From Anaerolineales bacterium (GTDB taxonomy: Bacteria; Chloroflexota; Anaerolineae; Anaerolineales; UBA11579), in contig CP075367.1 of NCBI GenBank assembly GCA_019454165.1, positions 1,082,179-1,146,178 on the forward strand: 64,000 nucleotides of DNA, in the 5' to 3' direction. Below, one piece after another: positions 49,731 through 58,306 of this stretch. The position numbers were made by a program, and so were the translations under genes. The stretch's first letter is position 1, and every line of letters starts with the position of its first letter. The notes beneath the pieces were generated by a model that did not search any database, had not been told where the DNA came from, and saw only the letters and a list, made by a program, of their open reading frames with translations.

Positions 49731-51287
49731 ATGTCGCTACGCTATCTTACCTTCGCCGTTTTTGTTTCGGGGCTCACCACACTGGGCGTCGAGCTCACCG
49801 CCTCGCGCCTGCTGGGCAATGTCTTCGGCACCAGCAACCTGGTGTGGGCCAGCATCATCGGCCTCATCCTCATCTACCTCACGCTGGGCTACTTCATCGG
49901 CGGCCGCTGGGCTGACCGCTCGCCGCACTTCGAGACCTTCTACAAGATCCAAGTCTGGGCCGGCTTCACCGCCGGCATCGTGCCGCTGGTGGCTCGCCCG
50001 GTGCTGAGCGCCGCGGCAGACGCTTTCGACCAACTGCAGGTCGGCGTGCTGGCCGGCTCGCTGCTCTCGGTGCTGGTGCTGTTCATCGTGCCCATCACGC
50101 TGATGGGCACGGCTTCGCCGTTCGCTATTCGTCTCGCCATCACCGACCAGACCCAGGCCGGGCGCATCTCGGGCCGCATCTACGCCTTCTCCACCCTCGG
50201 CTCGGTCATCGGCACGTTCCTGCCGGTGCTGCTGTTGATCCCGGTGTATGGCAGCACAGTCACCATCCTCATTTTCAGTTTTGTGCTGATGGCGGTTGGC
50301 TTGGTGGGGTTGGGGCTCTCGGTCAGTTGGCGCAAGGCCGCCCGCTGGCTGGCGTTGCCGCTGCTGCTGGCGGCGCTGGCCGCGTTGTGGGCGCAGGGCA
50401 ACCTCAAGGCCACCGCCGGCCAGATCTACGAAGACGAGACGGCCTACAACTACATCCAGGTGCTGGAGTTCAACGGCGTGCGCTACCTGCGCCTCAACGA
50501 GGGGCAGGGCGTGCACTCGATCTATCATCCGGATGTGCTTGATTTTCAAGGCCCGTGGGAGCAGTTCCTGGTCGGCCCTTTTTTTAATCCCGGCTACGAC
50601 CCTGAGGACATCTCGGCCATCGCCATCGTGGGTTTGGCCGCCGGCACCAGCGCCCGCGACGCCACCGCCGTGTTGGGCGAGGGCGTGCCGATGGATGGCT
50701 ACGAGATCGACCCTGACATTATCGCGGTGGGGCGCCAATACTTTGGTATGACCATGCCCAACCTCAACGCGCTGGCCGTGGATGGGCGCTGGGGGTTGGA
50801 GCACAGCGAGCGCACCTATTCGCTGATCGAGATCGACGCCTACCGCCCGCCGTACATCCCGCCGCACCTCACCACGGTGGAATTCTTCACGCTGTGCCGT
50901 GAGCGCTTGACCAGCGATGGAGTGCTGGCGATCAATGTCGGCCGCGCCCCCAACGACCGCCGCCTGATCGAGGCGCTGGTCGCCACGCTCTCGCAGGTGT
51001 TTGCCAGCGTGCATGTCATGGACATTCCGGATACCTTCAACTCGCTGGTGTACGCCACTGTGCAGCCCACCAGCTTTGCTGACCTGCAGGCCAACTATGA
51101 CCGCCTGGCAACCGAACAGGATACACACCCACTGCTGCTGACTGCCATGCAGCGCACGCTGCAGCACCAGCGCCAGACACCAACCGGCGGCCAGGTGCTG
51201 ACTGATGACCGCTCGCCGATCGAGTGGATCATCAACAGTATGGTGCTGCGCTTCGTACTCTCGGGTGAAGTGGAGGCGCTGCAATGA
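49731..51287 (+). CDS. Spermidine synthase-like protein with membrane domain
   Basis: 518 residues. Residues 1-215 form about seven helices (YLTFAVFVSGLTTLGVELTASRLLG is the typical opening of fused MFS/spermidine synthase proteins). Residues ~230-515 form a SpeE-type Rossmann methyltransferase fold with IAIVGLAAGTSARDATAV as the nucleotide-binding motif and DGRWGLEHSERTYSLIEIDAY after it. The family is widespread but its substrate is mostly unknown; true spermidine synthesis is unlikely without a partner decarboxylase nearby. Confidence 0.85.
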   Translation: MSLRYLTFAVFVSGLTTLGVELTASRLLGNVFGTSNLVWASIIGLILIYLTLGYFIGGRWADRSPHFETFYKIQVWAGFTAGIVPLVARPVLSAAADAFDQLQVGVLAGSLLSVLVLFIVPITLMGTASPFAIRLAITDQTQAGRISGRIYAFSTLGSVIGTFLPVLLLIPVYGSTVTILIFSFVLMAVGLVGLGLSVSWRKAARWLALPLLLAALAALWAQGNLKATAGQIYEDETAYNYIQVLEFNGVRYLRLNEGQGVHSIYHPDVLDFQGPWEQFLVGPFFNPGYDPEDISAIAIVGLAAGTSARDATAVLGEGVPMDGYEIDPDIIAVGRQYFGMTMPNLNALAVDGRWGLEHSERTYSLIEIDAYRPPYIPPHLTTVEFFTLCRERLTSDGVLAINVGRAPNDRRLIEALVATLSQVFASVHVMDIPDTFNSLVYATVQPTSFADLQANYDRLATEQDTHPLLLTAMQRTLQHQRQTPTGGQVLTDDRSPIEWIINSMVLRFVLSGEVEALQ

Positions 51288-51988
51288 AGACTCTGATCCG
51301 CATCCTCGTGCCGCTGCTGGTGCCGGTCGCCCTCCTGCTCACCGCCACGCGCCTGTTGCTCACGCCGCTGTTCGTCAATGTTGAATACCACATGCCCGGC
51401 TTCCCGGCTGACCCCTACGGCATGACCCAGGCTGAACGCCTGCGCTATGCTCCCCTGGCGTTGGACTACCTGATGAACGATGAGGGTATCAACTTCCTGG
51501 GCGAGCAGACCTTTGAGGACGGCACGCCGCTATACAACGAACGCGAGCTAAGCCACATGTACGACGTAAAGGTGCTGACCCAGCAAGCGCTACGCGTCTG
51601 GGTGGGCGTGCTGCTGGCGCTGGCGGCGCTGGGCATCGCGGCCTGGCGCCTGGGGCTGCTGGCCGAGTTCCGCGCCGCCCTGGGGCAGGGCGGCGCGCTG
51701 ACCGTGGCGCTCATCCTGGCGCTGCTCGTGCTGATCGCCCTTAGCTTCGACTGGCTCTTCACCGAGTTCCACGGTGTCTTCTTTGAGGGCGACAGCTGGC
51801 TGTTCCTGTACTCCGATACCCTCATCCGCCTGTTCCCGATGCGCTTCTGGCAGGATGTGTTCCTGGCCCTCGGCGGGCTTTCGCTATTGGGCGGGCTCGG
51901 CTTGTGGCGAGGGTTGCGCCCACAGATGAACACAGATAAACGCAGATCAAGCACTACAAAGCGCAAAAAGAACAGATCGGCTGATTAG
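51284..51988 (+). CDS. DUF1461/TIGR01906 family membrane protein
   Basis: 234 residues with four helices (about 5-27, 100-120, 138-160 and 188-210) and an extracytoplasmic loop containing NEREL and MYDVK, features of the DUF1461 family. Coupled to the previous gene by a 4-bp overlap. The last ~22 residues (QMNTDKRRSSTTKRKKN) are encoded by an intergenic repeat (CACAGATGAACACAGATAAA), so the natural C-terminus has been extended by repeat DNA. Function unknown. Confidence 0.85.
   Translation: MKTLIRILVPLLVPVALLLTATRLLLTPLFVNVEYHMPGFPADPYGMTQAERLRYAPLALDYLMNDEGINFLGEQTFEDGTPLYNERELSHMYDVKVLTQQALRVWVGVLLALAALGIAAWRLGLLAEFRAALGQGGALTVALILALLVLIALSFDWLFTEFHGVFFEGDSWLFLYSDTLIRLFPMRFWQDVFLALGGLSLLGGLGLWRGLRPQMNTDKRRSSTTKRKKNRSAD
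51921..51948. repeat. CACAGATGAACACAGAT repeat, copy within a gene end
   Basis: The repeat encodes the tail of the DUF1461 protein. An inverted partner (CTGTGTTTATCTATGG) lies at 52010-52025. Other copies: 54995-55015, 59040-59085 and 59959-59978. Confidence 0.7.
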
Positions 51989-52001
51989 CCGATCTTTTTT
52001 T
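51974..52001 (+). terminator. Terminator overlapping a stop codon
   Basis: AGATCGGCT-GATT-AGCCGATCT followed by a run of T. The loop holds part of the DUF1461 gene stop codon. Confidence 0.9.
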
Positions 52002-52027
52002 GATAGCAGTCTGTGTTTATCTATGGA

Positions 52028-52531
52028 CTAGATAACAAAGTACTCGGACAACACCATACCCAGCAGCGAGAGCGTCATCAGGATGGTGGCGATGGCGCTG
52101 TTGCGTGCCATCTGCTCTTGCAGCGTGGCGATCCGCGCCTGCACCTCAGGCTTGGGGCCGGCCGCCAGCTCGCCGGCCAGCGCTTGGATCTGCTTCACAT
52201 AACGCCCGGTGCGCCCGCCCATGTAACCGGCCAGGATGCCGAAGATGCCGCCCAAGGTCAGCGCCAGGCCCGCGCCGGTGTCGAGCGGTGCTACGCCGTG
52301 GAACAGCAGCCCGTACAGCAGCAGGCCAGACAGCAGGGTCAGCCCGCCGCCCATGCCTAGGCGTTTCGACATCTTGCCCTTCTCGGCCATGGTGCGCATG
52401 AACTTCTGGCCATCCGCGCCCAATGCTTCCACCGTGGGGGTGACGAACAGGGCCATGGTGTAGCTTGCGCCAACCCACAGCACGCCGGCAAAGATATGGA
52501 TGATGCGTAAGATCACTAATGCCCAGGCCAT
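52028..52531 (-). CDS. CopD/DUF2269-like integral membrane protein
   Basis: 167 residues with four helices and a conserved N-terminal RIIHIFAGVLWVGAS, the pattern of His-containing membrane proteins related to CopD and heme-linked oxidases. The last helix ends in SEYFVI. It lies 24 bp downstream of apgM on the same strand and is probably co-transcribed. Function unknown. Confidence 0.75.
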   Translation of the reverse strand: MAWALVILRIIHIFAGVLWVGASYTMALFVTPTVEALGADGQKFMRTMAEKGKMSKRLGMGGGLTLLSGLLLYGLLFHGVAPLDTGAGLALTLGGIFGILAGYMGGRTGRYVKQIQALAGELAAGPKPEVQARIATLQEQMARNSAIATILMTLSLLGMVLSEYFVI

Positions 52532-52555
52532 TTCACTCTCCTCGTTCTTGAATAC

Positions 52556-53764
52556 CTATGCCCCGAATTTTTCCAACCGGCCGGCATGCGCCAAAGCCAG
52601 CGCCATCAACTCGGTAGCCGGGATGGTGCCCAGGCCGCCGTGCATGCAGGCCCGTTCGCCGAAGCGGGTCTGCTCGTCCGGCAGGCCGCGCTCGGGCGCC
52701 CAGAACAGCAGTGGTACCGGGTGCCACGAGTGGCTGCGCATCTTGACCGGCGTGCTGTGGTCGCCGGTGACCATAAGCACATCCGGCTTGAGCGCCAGCA
52801 GAGCCGGCAGCGCCTGGTCCACGCTCTCGATCACCTTGACCTTGCCGTCAAAATTGCCGTCCTCACCCATGCTGTCGGTCTTCTTGATGTGGATGAACAG
52901 AAAATCGTATTCGTCCCACACCTTGGCCGCCGCGGCGAATTCGTCCGCGGGTGTCTCGCCATCGAACAGGATGGTTTGCATGCCCACCAGCTTGGAGACG
53001 CCCCGGTACATGGGGTAGACCGCCACGCAGGCCGCTTTGAGGCCATAGGCATCCTGGTAGCTCGGTAGCTGCGGGTCGCCGCCGAAGCCGCGCAGGGTCA
53101 TTCCGTTAGCCTTGGGCTGGCTCGCCAGCACCTTTTGCGCTTCGGTGATCCATTGGTTGAACAGTTCAGCCGTTTTGGCCGAGCCGCCCTCGCGCGCCAC
53201 CGCTGGCAGCGGCTTGACGCCGGTGGCCTGCGGGTCGGTATCGTCGATCTCGCCTTGCAGCCCTTCGCCGTGCATCACCACCGCGAAGCGATATTCCTTG
53301 ACGTGGCGCACTTCGATCTTCACGCCCTTGATCTCGATCTTCTTGAGCTCCTCCACGATCGGCGCAGCTTCTTCCGAAGAGATACGGCCGGCGCGGCGGT
53401 CACTGATGTTGCCGCTGGCATCCAGCGTGCAGAAGTTGCCGCGCGCCGCCACCGCGTCCGGGCCAACCTCCAGCCCCACGCCCAGCGCCTCCATCACGCC
53501 GCGGCCCACCGGGTAGTGCAGCGGGTCGTAGCCGAACAGGGCCAGGTGGGCCGGGCCGGAGCCAGGAGTGATGCCGTGGCGCACCGGGATGGTGCGCCCC
53601 AGTGTGCCCTCGGCCGCCAGGCGGTCGAGATTGGGGGTCTGGGCGGCTTCAAGCGTAGTGGGGCCACCGGCCACCAGTGGCAGGCCGCCCAGGCCGTCCA
53701 GGATCAGCAAGACGATCTTGCTGGTGGATTTGATCAACAGGTCAGGCACGTAATCGTAGGGCAT
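52556..53764 (-). CDS. apgM: Phosphoglycerate mutase, 2,3-BPG-independent, archaeal (ApgM) type
   Basis: 402 residues of the alkaline-phosphatase superfamily. N-terminal metal site IVLLILDGLGG, the nucleophile loop TPGSGPAHLALFGYDP, the central HVKEYRFAVVMHG, and C-terminal metal ligands in KKTDSMGEDGNFDGK, MVTGDHSTP and HSWHPVPLLFW. It interconverts 3- and 2-phosphoglycerate in glycolysis. AAGGAG six bases ahead supports the ATG at 53764. Confidence 0.94.
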   Translation of the reverse strand: MPYDYVPDLLIKSTSKIVLLILDGLGGLPLVAGGPTTLEAAQTPNLDRLAAEGTLGRTIPVRHGITPGSGPAHLALFGYDPLHYPVGRGVMEALGVGLEVGPDAVAARGNFCTLDASGNISDRRAGRISSEEAAPIVEELKKIEIKGVKIEVRHVKEYRFAVVMHGEGLQGEIDDTDPQATGVKPLPAVAREGGSAKTAELFNQWITEAQKVLASQPKANGMTLRGFGGDPQLPSYQDAYGLKAACVAVYPMYRGVSKLVGMQTILFDGETPADEFAAAAKVWDEYDFLFIHIKKTDSMGEDGNFDGKVKVIESVDQALPALLALKPDVLMVTGDHSTPVKMRSHSWHPVPLLFWAPERGLPDEQTRFGERACMHGGLGTIPATELMALALAHAGRLEKFGA

Positions 53765-53784
53765 GAACACTCCTTGCTAAAACA

Positions 53785-53827
53785 ACGGCGTACTGTGTGC
53801 TGCATTCAGCTGCACACAGTACGCCGT
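53785..53827 (-). terminator. Terminator of the UgpC-type ATPase gene
   Basis: A hairpin of 16 bp (arm ACGGCGTACTGTGTGC) extended by 2 bp past one T-T mismatch, with TTGTTTT following on the minus strand, between the ATPase stop and the apgM start. Confidence 0.8.
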
Positions 53828-53849
53828 ATATATCATACAAAGGACCGTC

Positions 53850-54947
53850 TTAGCGGATGGCCTGTTCAGTTTCCTTGTCGAACAGGTGCAGGTTGCTGGT
53901 GTTGAACACCACCTGGGCCTTGTCGCCCACCTTGTACTCCGAGCGGGGGTCGACGCGGGCCACAAAGTCAGTCTCGCCGGCCTTCAGGTAGGCCACGATC
54001 TCGTTGCCCATCAGCTCGACGATGTCCACCTTGGCCTCCACCTTGGCCGGGGTGATGTCGGCCGGTGTGAACTTGGCGTTGTGGATGTCCTCTGGGCGGA
54101 TGCCGAGCGTGACTGATTTGCCGGCATACGCCTCGGCAGACTTGTTGCCCTTGGGGGCTTCCACCTGGAAGGCGCCAGCGTCCACCACCAGCTTGCCGCC
54201 GTCCTTCACCAGCTTGGCGTCAAAGAAGTTCATCGCCGGGGAGCCAATGAAGCCGGCCACGAACTTGTTGGCCGGGCGCTCGTACAGGTTGTGGGGCGTG
54301 TCGATCTGCTGCAGCACGCCGTGATTCATCACCGCGATGCGGGTGGCCATGGTCATGGCCTCCACCTGGTCATGGGTCACATATATGAAGGTGGTCTTCA
54401 GGTCCTGGTGCAGCTTGCTGATCTGGGCGCGGGTTTGCACGCGCAGCTTGGCGTCCAGGTTGGAGAGCGGCTCATCCAGCAGGAAGACGTTAGGCTCACG
54501 CACGATCGCGCGGCCTACGGCCACACGCTGGCGCTGCCCGCCGGAGAGCTGGCGCGGCTTGCGCTGCAGCAGGTCCTGGATACCCAGGATCGCGGCGGCA
54601 TTGTCCACCCGGCGCTTGATCTCGGCCTTATCCATCTTACGGAGGCGCAGACCAAAGGCCATGTTCTCGAACACCGACATGTGCGGATACAGCGCGTAGG
54701 ACTGGAACACCATGGCGATGTCGCGGTCTTTGGGCGGCAGGTCATTCACCACCCGGTCACCAATCCGGATCTCGCCGGAGGAGATCTCCTCCAGGCCGGC
54801 CAACAGGCGCAGGGCGGTGGACTTGCCACAGCCGGATGGGCCTACCAGCACCAAGAATTCTTTGTCCTCTACGTGAATATTCAAGTCGTTTACGGCGAGG
54901 ACATCTCCGAAACGCTTTACGACATGGTCATACGTTACGCTGGCCAT
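53850..54947 (-). CDS. ugpC: ABC transporter ATP-binding protein, UgpC/MsmK type
   Basis: 365 residues: ATPase domain with Walker A GPSGCGKST (about 38-46), signature LSGGQRQRVAVGRAI, Walker B VFLLDEPLSNLDAK and switch THDQVEA, then a TOBE/OB-fold regulatory domain (about 240-365, IGSPAMNFFDAKLV, LGIRPEDI). This family energises sugar and glycerol-3-phosphate importers and one copy often serves several systems. No permease or binding protein is adjacent, which fits a shared ATPase. Confidence 0.92.
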   Translation of the reverse strand: MASVTYDHVVKRFGDVLAVNDLNIHVEDKEFLVLVGPSGCGKSTALRLLAGLEEISSGEIRIGDRVVNDLPPKDRDIAMVFQSYALYPHMSVFENMAFGLRLRKMDKAEIKRRVDNAAAILGIQDLLQRKPRQLSGGQRQRVAVGRAIVREPNVFLLDEPLSNLDAKLRVQTRAQISKLHQDLKTTFIYVTHDQVEAMTMATRIAVMNHGVLQQIDTPHNLYERPANKFVAGFIGSPAMNFFDAKLVKDGGKLVVDAGAFQVEAPKGNKSAEAYAGKSVTLGIRPEDIHNAKFTPADITPAKVEAKVDIVELMGNEIVAYLKAGETDFVARVDPRSEYKVGDKAQVVFNTSNLHLFDKETEQAIR

Positions 54948-55070
54948 TGTCTGAACCTCCTGTTCTCAAGAATATAGTGATCGGATTATAAGCCGGTTTG
55001 TATCCACAGATGAATACGCAAGGCCTATCTGATCTATCGCAGCTGGCATCTGTGGACTGCTTTTGACGGT

Positions 55071-55076
55071 TAGAAT
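55071..55076 (+). promoter_or_regulatory. -10 box of mutS, leaderless start
   Basis: TAGAAT ends seven bases before the ATG at 55084, which also matches the family N-terminus. A TTG further upstream at 55063 overlaps the promoter. Confidence 0.5.
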
Positions 55077-55083
55077 TTCGCCC

Positions 55084-57660
55084 ATGAGCAGCGAAACCTC
55101 GCTCAGCGAGAACATCACCCCCGTGCGCCAGCAGTACCTGGATATCAAGCGCCAGCACCCCGGGGCCATTTTGTTCTTCCGCCTGGGGGATTTTTACGAG
55201 ACTTTCGATGATGACGCCGAGCTGGTTGCCCGTGAGCTGGATATTGTGCTCACCTCGCGCAATGTGGCCAAAGGCGCCCGCGTCCCCATGGCCGGTGTGC
55301 CGCACCACGCCGCCGAAGGCTACCTGGCCCGCCTGATCGAGCGCGGCCACCATGTCGCCATCTGCGAGCAGGTCGGCGCCGAGCCGGTCAAGGGCTTGAT
55401 GCCGCGCGAGGTAGTGCGCATCGTCACGCCCGGCACCGTGGTCGAGCCCGGCCTGCTGCCCGGTGATGCCAACAACTACCTGGCCGCCGCCCTCGTGCTG
55501 GATGGGCGCGCCGGCCTGGCCTATGCCGACCTGACCACGGGTGAGTTTGCCGCCACCGAGCTGGATGCCGGCGCCCTGAGGGCTGAACTCGGCCGCCTGG
55601 TCCCCGCCGAGACGGTACACATTGACAAGGAGCTCGACCTGGCCGGTCTGCCCGGCCACGGCAGCCCCTGGCCGAGCTATCGCTTTGAACCGGCCCGCGC
55701 CAAGGATGCGCTGCTGAGTCATTTCAAGACCAGCACCCTGCAGAGCTATGGGCTGGACAGCCGCCCGCTGGCAGCCCGCGCCGCCGGGGCGCTGCTCCAG
55801 TATGTGCAAGAGACCCAGCCCGCCAGCCTGGCGCTGCTGACCAGCTTGCGCGCTTACACGCTCGATGAGTTCATGAACCTGGACGCCTCGGCCCGCCGCA
55901 ACCTTGAGCTGACCGAGACCCTGCGCGGCGAGCAGGCCGGCTCGCTGCTCGGCACGCTCGACCGCGCCATCACACCGATGGGGCGGCGTCTGCTGCGCCA
56001 GTGGGTCGGCAAGCCGCTGCTGGAGCTGGATGCGATCCACGCCCGTCAGGAAGGCGTGGCTTGGCTGCACGGCGACGGTATGCGCCGTGCCGAGTTGCGC
56101 ACCGCGCTCAAGCCGCTGGGTGACCTGGAACGCATGGTCAACCGCGTCCTGGGCGGCACAGCCCAACCGCGTGATTTGGCGGCCATGCGCACCACGCTCG
56201 AAGCGGTGCCGGCTGTGATGGCGCATACCAAGGATCTTAAATCTCCAGTTTCTGGCCTCTTAGCTGGCCTGTCCGATTGCCCGGCTGAGTTGAAGCTCTT
56301 GCAGTCCGCCCTCTCCGACGAGCCGCCCGCCGTGCTCGGCCACATGGGCGTCATCCGGCCGGGCCACTCTGCCAAGCTCGACGAGCTGATGGCGGCCACG
56401 AGCCACGCCCGCGACTGGATCGCCAATCTGGAAGCGGCTGAACGCGAGCGCACCGGCATCAAGTCGCTCAAAGTCGGCTACAACAAAGTGCACGGCTATT
56501 ACATTGAGGTCACCAAAGCCAAGGATGACGGCAACCTGCCGGCAGAGTACATCCGCAAACAGACTCTGGTCAATGCTGAACGCTACATCACGCCGGAGAT
56601 GAAGGAAGTCGAGGCGCAGGTGCTCAACGCCGAGGAGCGCATCCTCGCGGTCGAGACGCGCCTGTTCAAAGAGCTGTGCAGCCAGCTGGCCGCCAGCGCC
56701 GAGCCACTGCTGGCCTGCGCCCGTGCGCTGGCTACGCTGGATGTACTGGCCGCCCTGGCCGAAGTGGCCGCGCTGCAGGGCTATGTGCGCCCGGTCGTTG
56801 AAGACAACCAGGCGCTACAGATCCACGGCGGCCGCCACCCTGTGGTGGAGCGCTGGCTGCCGGCGCAAGAGCGCTTCGTACCGAACGACACCATGTTCGA
56901 AGATGGCGAATGCGTGCGCCTGATCACTGGCCCCAACATGAGCGGCAAGTCCACGTATCTGCGCCAGGTGGCGCTGATCGTGCTGCTGGCCCAGATGGGC
57001 AGCTTCGTACCGGCAGAGAGCGCTCGCATCGGCCTCGTAGACCGCATCTTCACCCGCATCGGCGCCCAGGACGAGATCCACGCCGGGCACTCCACCTTCA
57101 TGGTTGAGATGGTCGAGACCGCCAGCATCCTCAACCATGCCACCGCCCGCAGCCTGCTAATTTTGGATGAGATCGGCCGCGGCACCAGCACCTATGACGG
57201 CCTCTCGATCGCCTGGGCGGTGATCGAGCATATTCACAATGACCCGCGCCTCAAAGCGCGCACGCTTTTCGCCACCCATTATCACGAGCTAACCGCCCTG
57301 GCCAACAGCCTGCCCGGCGTGCGCAACTACAACGTAGCCGTCAGCGAGGCGGATGGCAGCGTCGTGTTCCTGCACAAGATCGTGCCCGGTGGGGCTGATC
57401 GCTCGTACGGGATCCACGTCGGCCAGCTGGCCGGGTTGCCGCGGCCCGTGCTGGCCCGCGCCCAGGAGATATTGGCTGAGCTCGAGGGCCAGGCAAGTGC
57501 GCCGGCGCCTGGCAGCCCCTTGGCTGCCCGCGAACAGCAGGCGCCGCTCTTCGCCCTCGAGCACCCCTTGGTCGAGGAACTCAAGAAGCTCAACCTGGAT
57601 GACCTGTCGCCCATCGAGGCGCTAAACAAGCTGGCGGAGTGGAAGAGAAAGCACAAATAG
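55084..57660 (+). CDS. mutS: DNA mismatch repair protein MutS
   Basis: An 858-residue mismatch sensor. The mismatch-reading Phe-x-Glu is in LGDFYETF (about residues 35-42). Core and clamp domains follow, and the ATPase domain carries Walker A GPNMSGKSTYLRQ (about 618), Walker B LLILDEIGRGTSTYDGLS and ATHYHELTAL. The C-terminus (LEHPLVEELKKLNLDDLSPIEALNKLAEWK) is the usual tetramerisation/LSPxEAL segment. mutL is not in the window. The start at 55084 is set by the -10 box and alignment. Confidence 0.97.
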   Translation: MSSETSLSENITPVRQQYLDIKRQHPGAILFFRLGDFYETFDDDAELVARELDIVLTSRNVAKGARVPMAGVPHHAAEGYLARLIERGHHVAICEQVGAEPVKGLMPREVVRIVTPGTVVEPGLLPGDANNYLAAALVLDGRAGLAYADLTTGEFAATELDAGALRAELGRLVPAETVHIDKELDLAGLPGHGSPWPSYRFEPARAKDALLSHFKTSTLQSYGLDSRPLAARAAGALLQYVQETQPASLALLTSLRAYTLDEFMNLDASARRNLELTETLRGEQAGSLLGTLDRAITPMGRRLLRQWVGKPLLELDAIHARQEGVAWLHGDGMRRAELRTALKPLGDLERMVNRVLGGTAQPRDLAAMRTTLEAVPAVMAHTKDLKSPVSGLLAGLSDCPAELKLLQSALSDEPPAVLGHMGVIRPGHSAKLDELMAATSHARDWIANLEAAERERTGIKSLKVGYNKVHGYYIEVTKAKDDGNLPAEYIRKQTLVNAERYITPEMKEVEAQVLNAEERILAVETRLFKELCSQLAASAEPLLACARALATLDVLAALAEVAALQGYVRPVVEDNQALQIHGGRHPVVERWLPAQERFVPNDTMFEDGECVRLITGPNMSGKSTYLRQVALIVLLAQMGSFVPAESARIGLVDRIFTRIGAQDEIHAGHSTFMVEMVETASILNHATARSLLILDEIGRGTSTYDGLSIAWAVIEHIHNDPRLKARTLFATHYHELTALANSLPGVRNYNVAVSEADGSVVFLHKIVPGGADRSYGIHVGQLAGLPRPVLARAQEILAELEGQASAPAPGSPLAAREQQAPLFALEHPLVEELKKLNLDDLSPIEALNKLAEWKRKHK

Positions 57661-58006
57661 CAATTTTTGGTGAATTTGAAATTAGTGTAAGGATGGATCC
57701 TTCGCTGCGCTCAGGATGACATTGACGTTTGTGTTACCTGCCAATTCTGAAGCCATCTCAATAACAATGTCATGCTGAGCCGCCGCGTAGCGGCGTGCGA
57801 CATCCATCCTTACCCGAGCTAACTTTCATCAAGTTTGGCTCAGACCCCTGAAGGTAGATTTGAAATCAGCATAGATATGGTTTCTTCGATGTGCTCAGAA
57901 GGACCTTGGCGTTTAGGGTTTGCTTGCCAATTCTGAAGCCAACTCAATAACAATGTCATGCTGAGCCGCCGCGTAGCGGCGTGCGAAGCAACCATCCTTA
58001 CCTAAA
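57661..58006. repeat. Noncoding stretch with a ~190-bp tandem duplication
   Basis: Two copies of one unit lie head to tail. The best conserved part, from TGCCAATTCTGAAGCCA to GTAGCGGCGTGCGA (about 62 bp), occurs at about 57739 and again 189 bp later with one or two differences; the rest of the unit has diverged. Each copy contains GTCATGCTGAGCCGCCGCG with an internal GCCGCCGCG-TA-GCGGC hairpin. No gene or promoter seen. Confidence 0.75.
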
Positions 58007-58306
58007 CTAACTTCCTAGCCAATCCTTGCTCAGATCCCTAAACTTCGGATTCTGTGCCCGAATCAACTCAAGCTTTTTCTTTCTTGTCCAACCCTTGATC
58101 TGTTTCTCGGCAGCAAGCGCATCCTGTACGCTCTCAAACCTTTCTGCGAACAACAACTCATCAATACCGTACTTACTAGTGAAGCCAGGCACCTGCTTGC
58201 TTTTGTGTTCCTGCAGTCTGCGAACAAGGTGATTCGTTACGCCTGTGTATAGTGCTCCCTTGCCGTTGCCTAGAATGTAGACGTAGTACTCGTGCTCAGT
58301 CCCCAA
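58007..58306 (-). CDS. GIY-YIG domain protein (UPF0213-like)
   Basis: About 99 residues forming a compact GIY-YIG nuclease fold: YYVYILGNGKGALYTGVTNHLVRRLQEHKS, then a Glu-containing helix (ALAAEKQIKGWTRKKKLELI). Small stand-alone members are common and poorly understood, possibly acting in DNA repair. No ATG is available; a TTG at 58306 preceded by AAGAGG gives the family length and overlaps the methyltransferase gene by 11 bp. Confidence 0.82.
   Translation of the reverse strand: MGTEHEYYVYILGNGKGALYTGVTNHLVRRLQEHKSKQVPGFTSKYGIDELLFAERFESVQDALAAEKQIKGWTRKKKLELIRAQNPKFRDLSKDWLGS

Noticed and set aside
55063..55083. TTG start of mutS at 55063
   Set aside because: It lies upstream of the -10 box, and the family N-terminus begins at the ATG at 55084.
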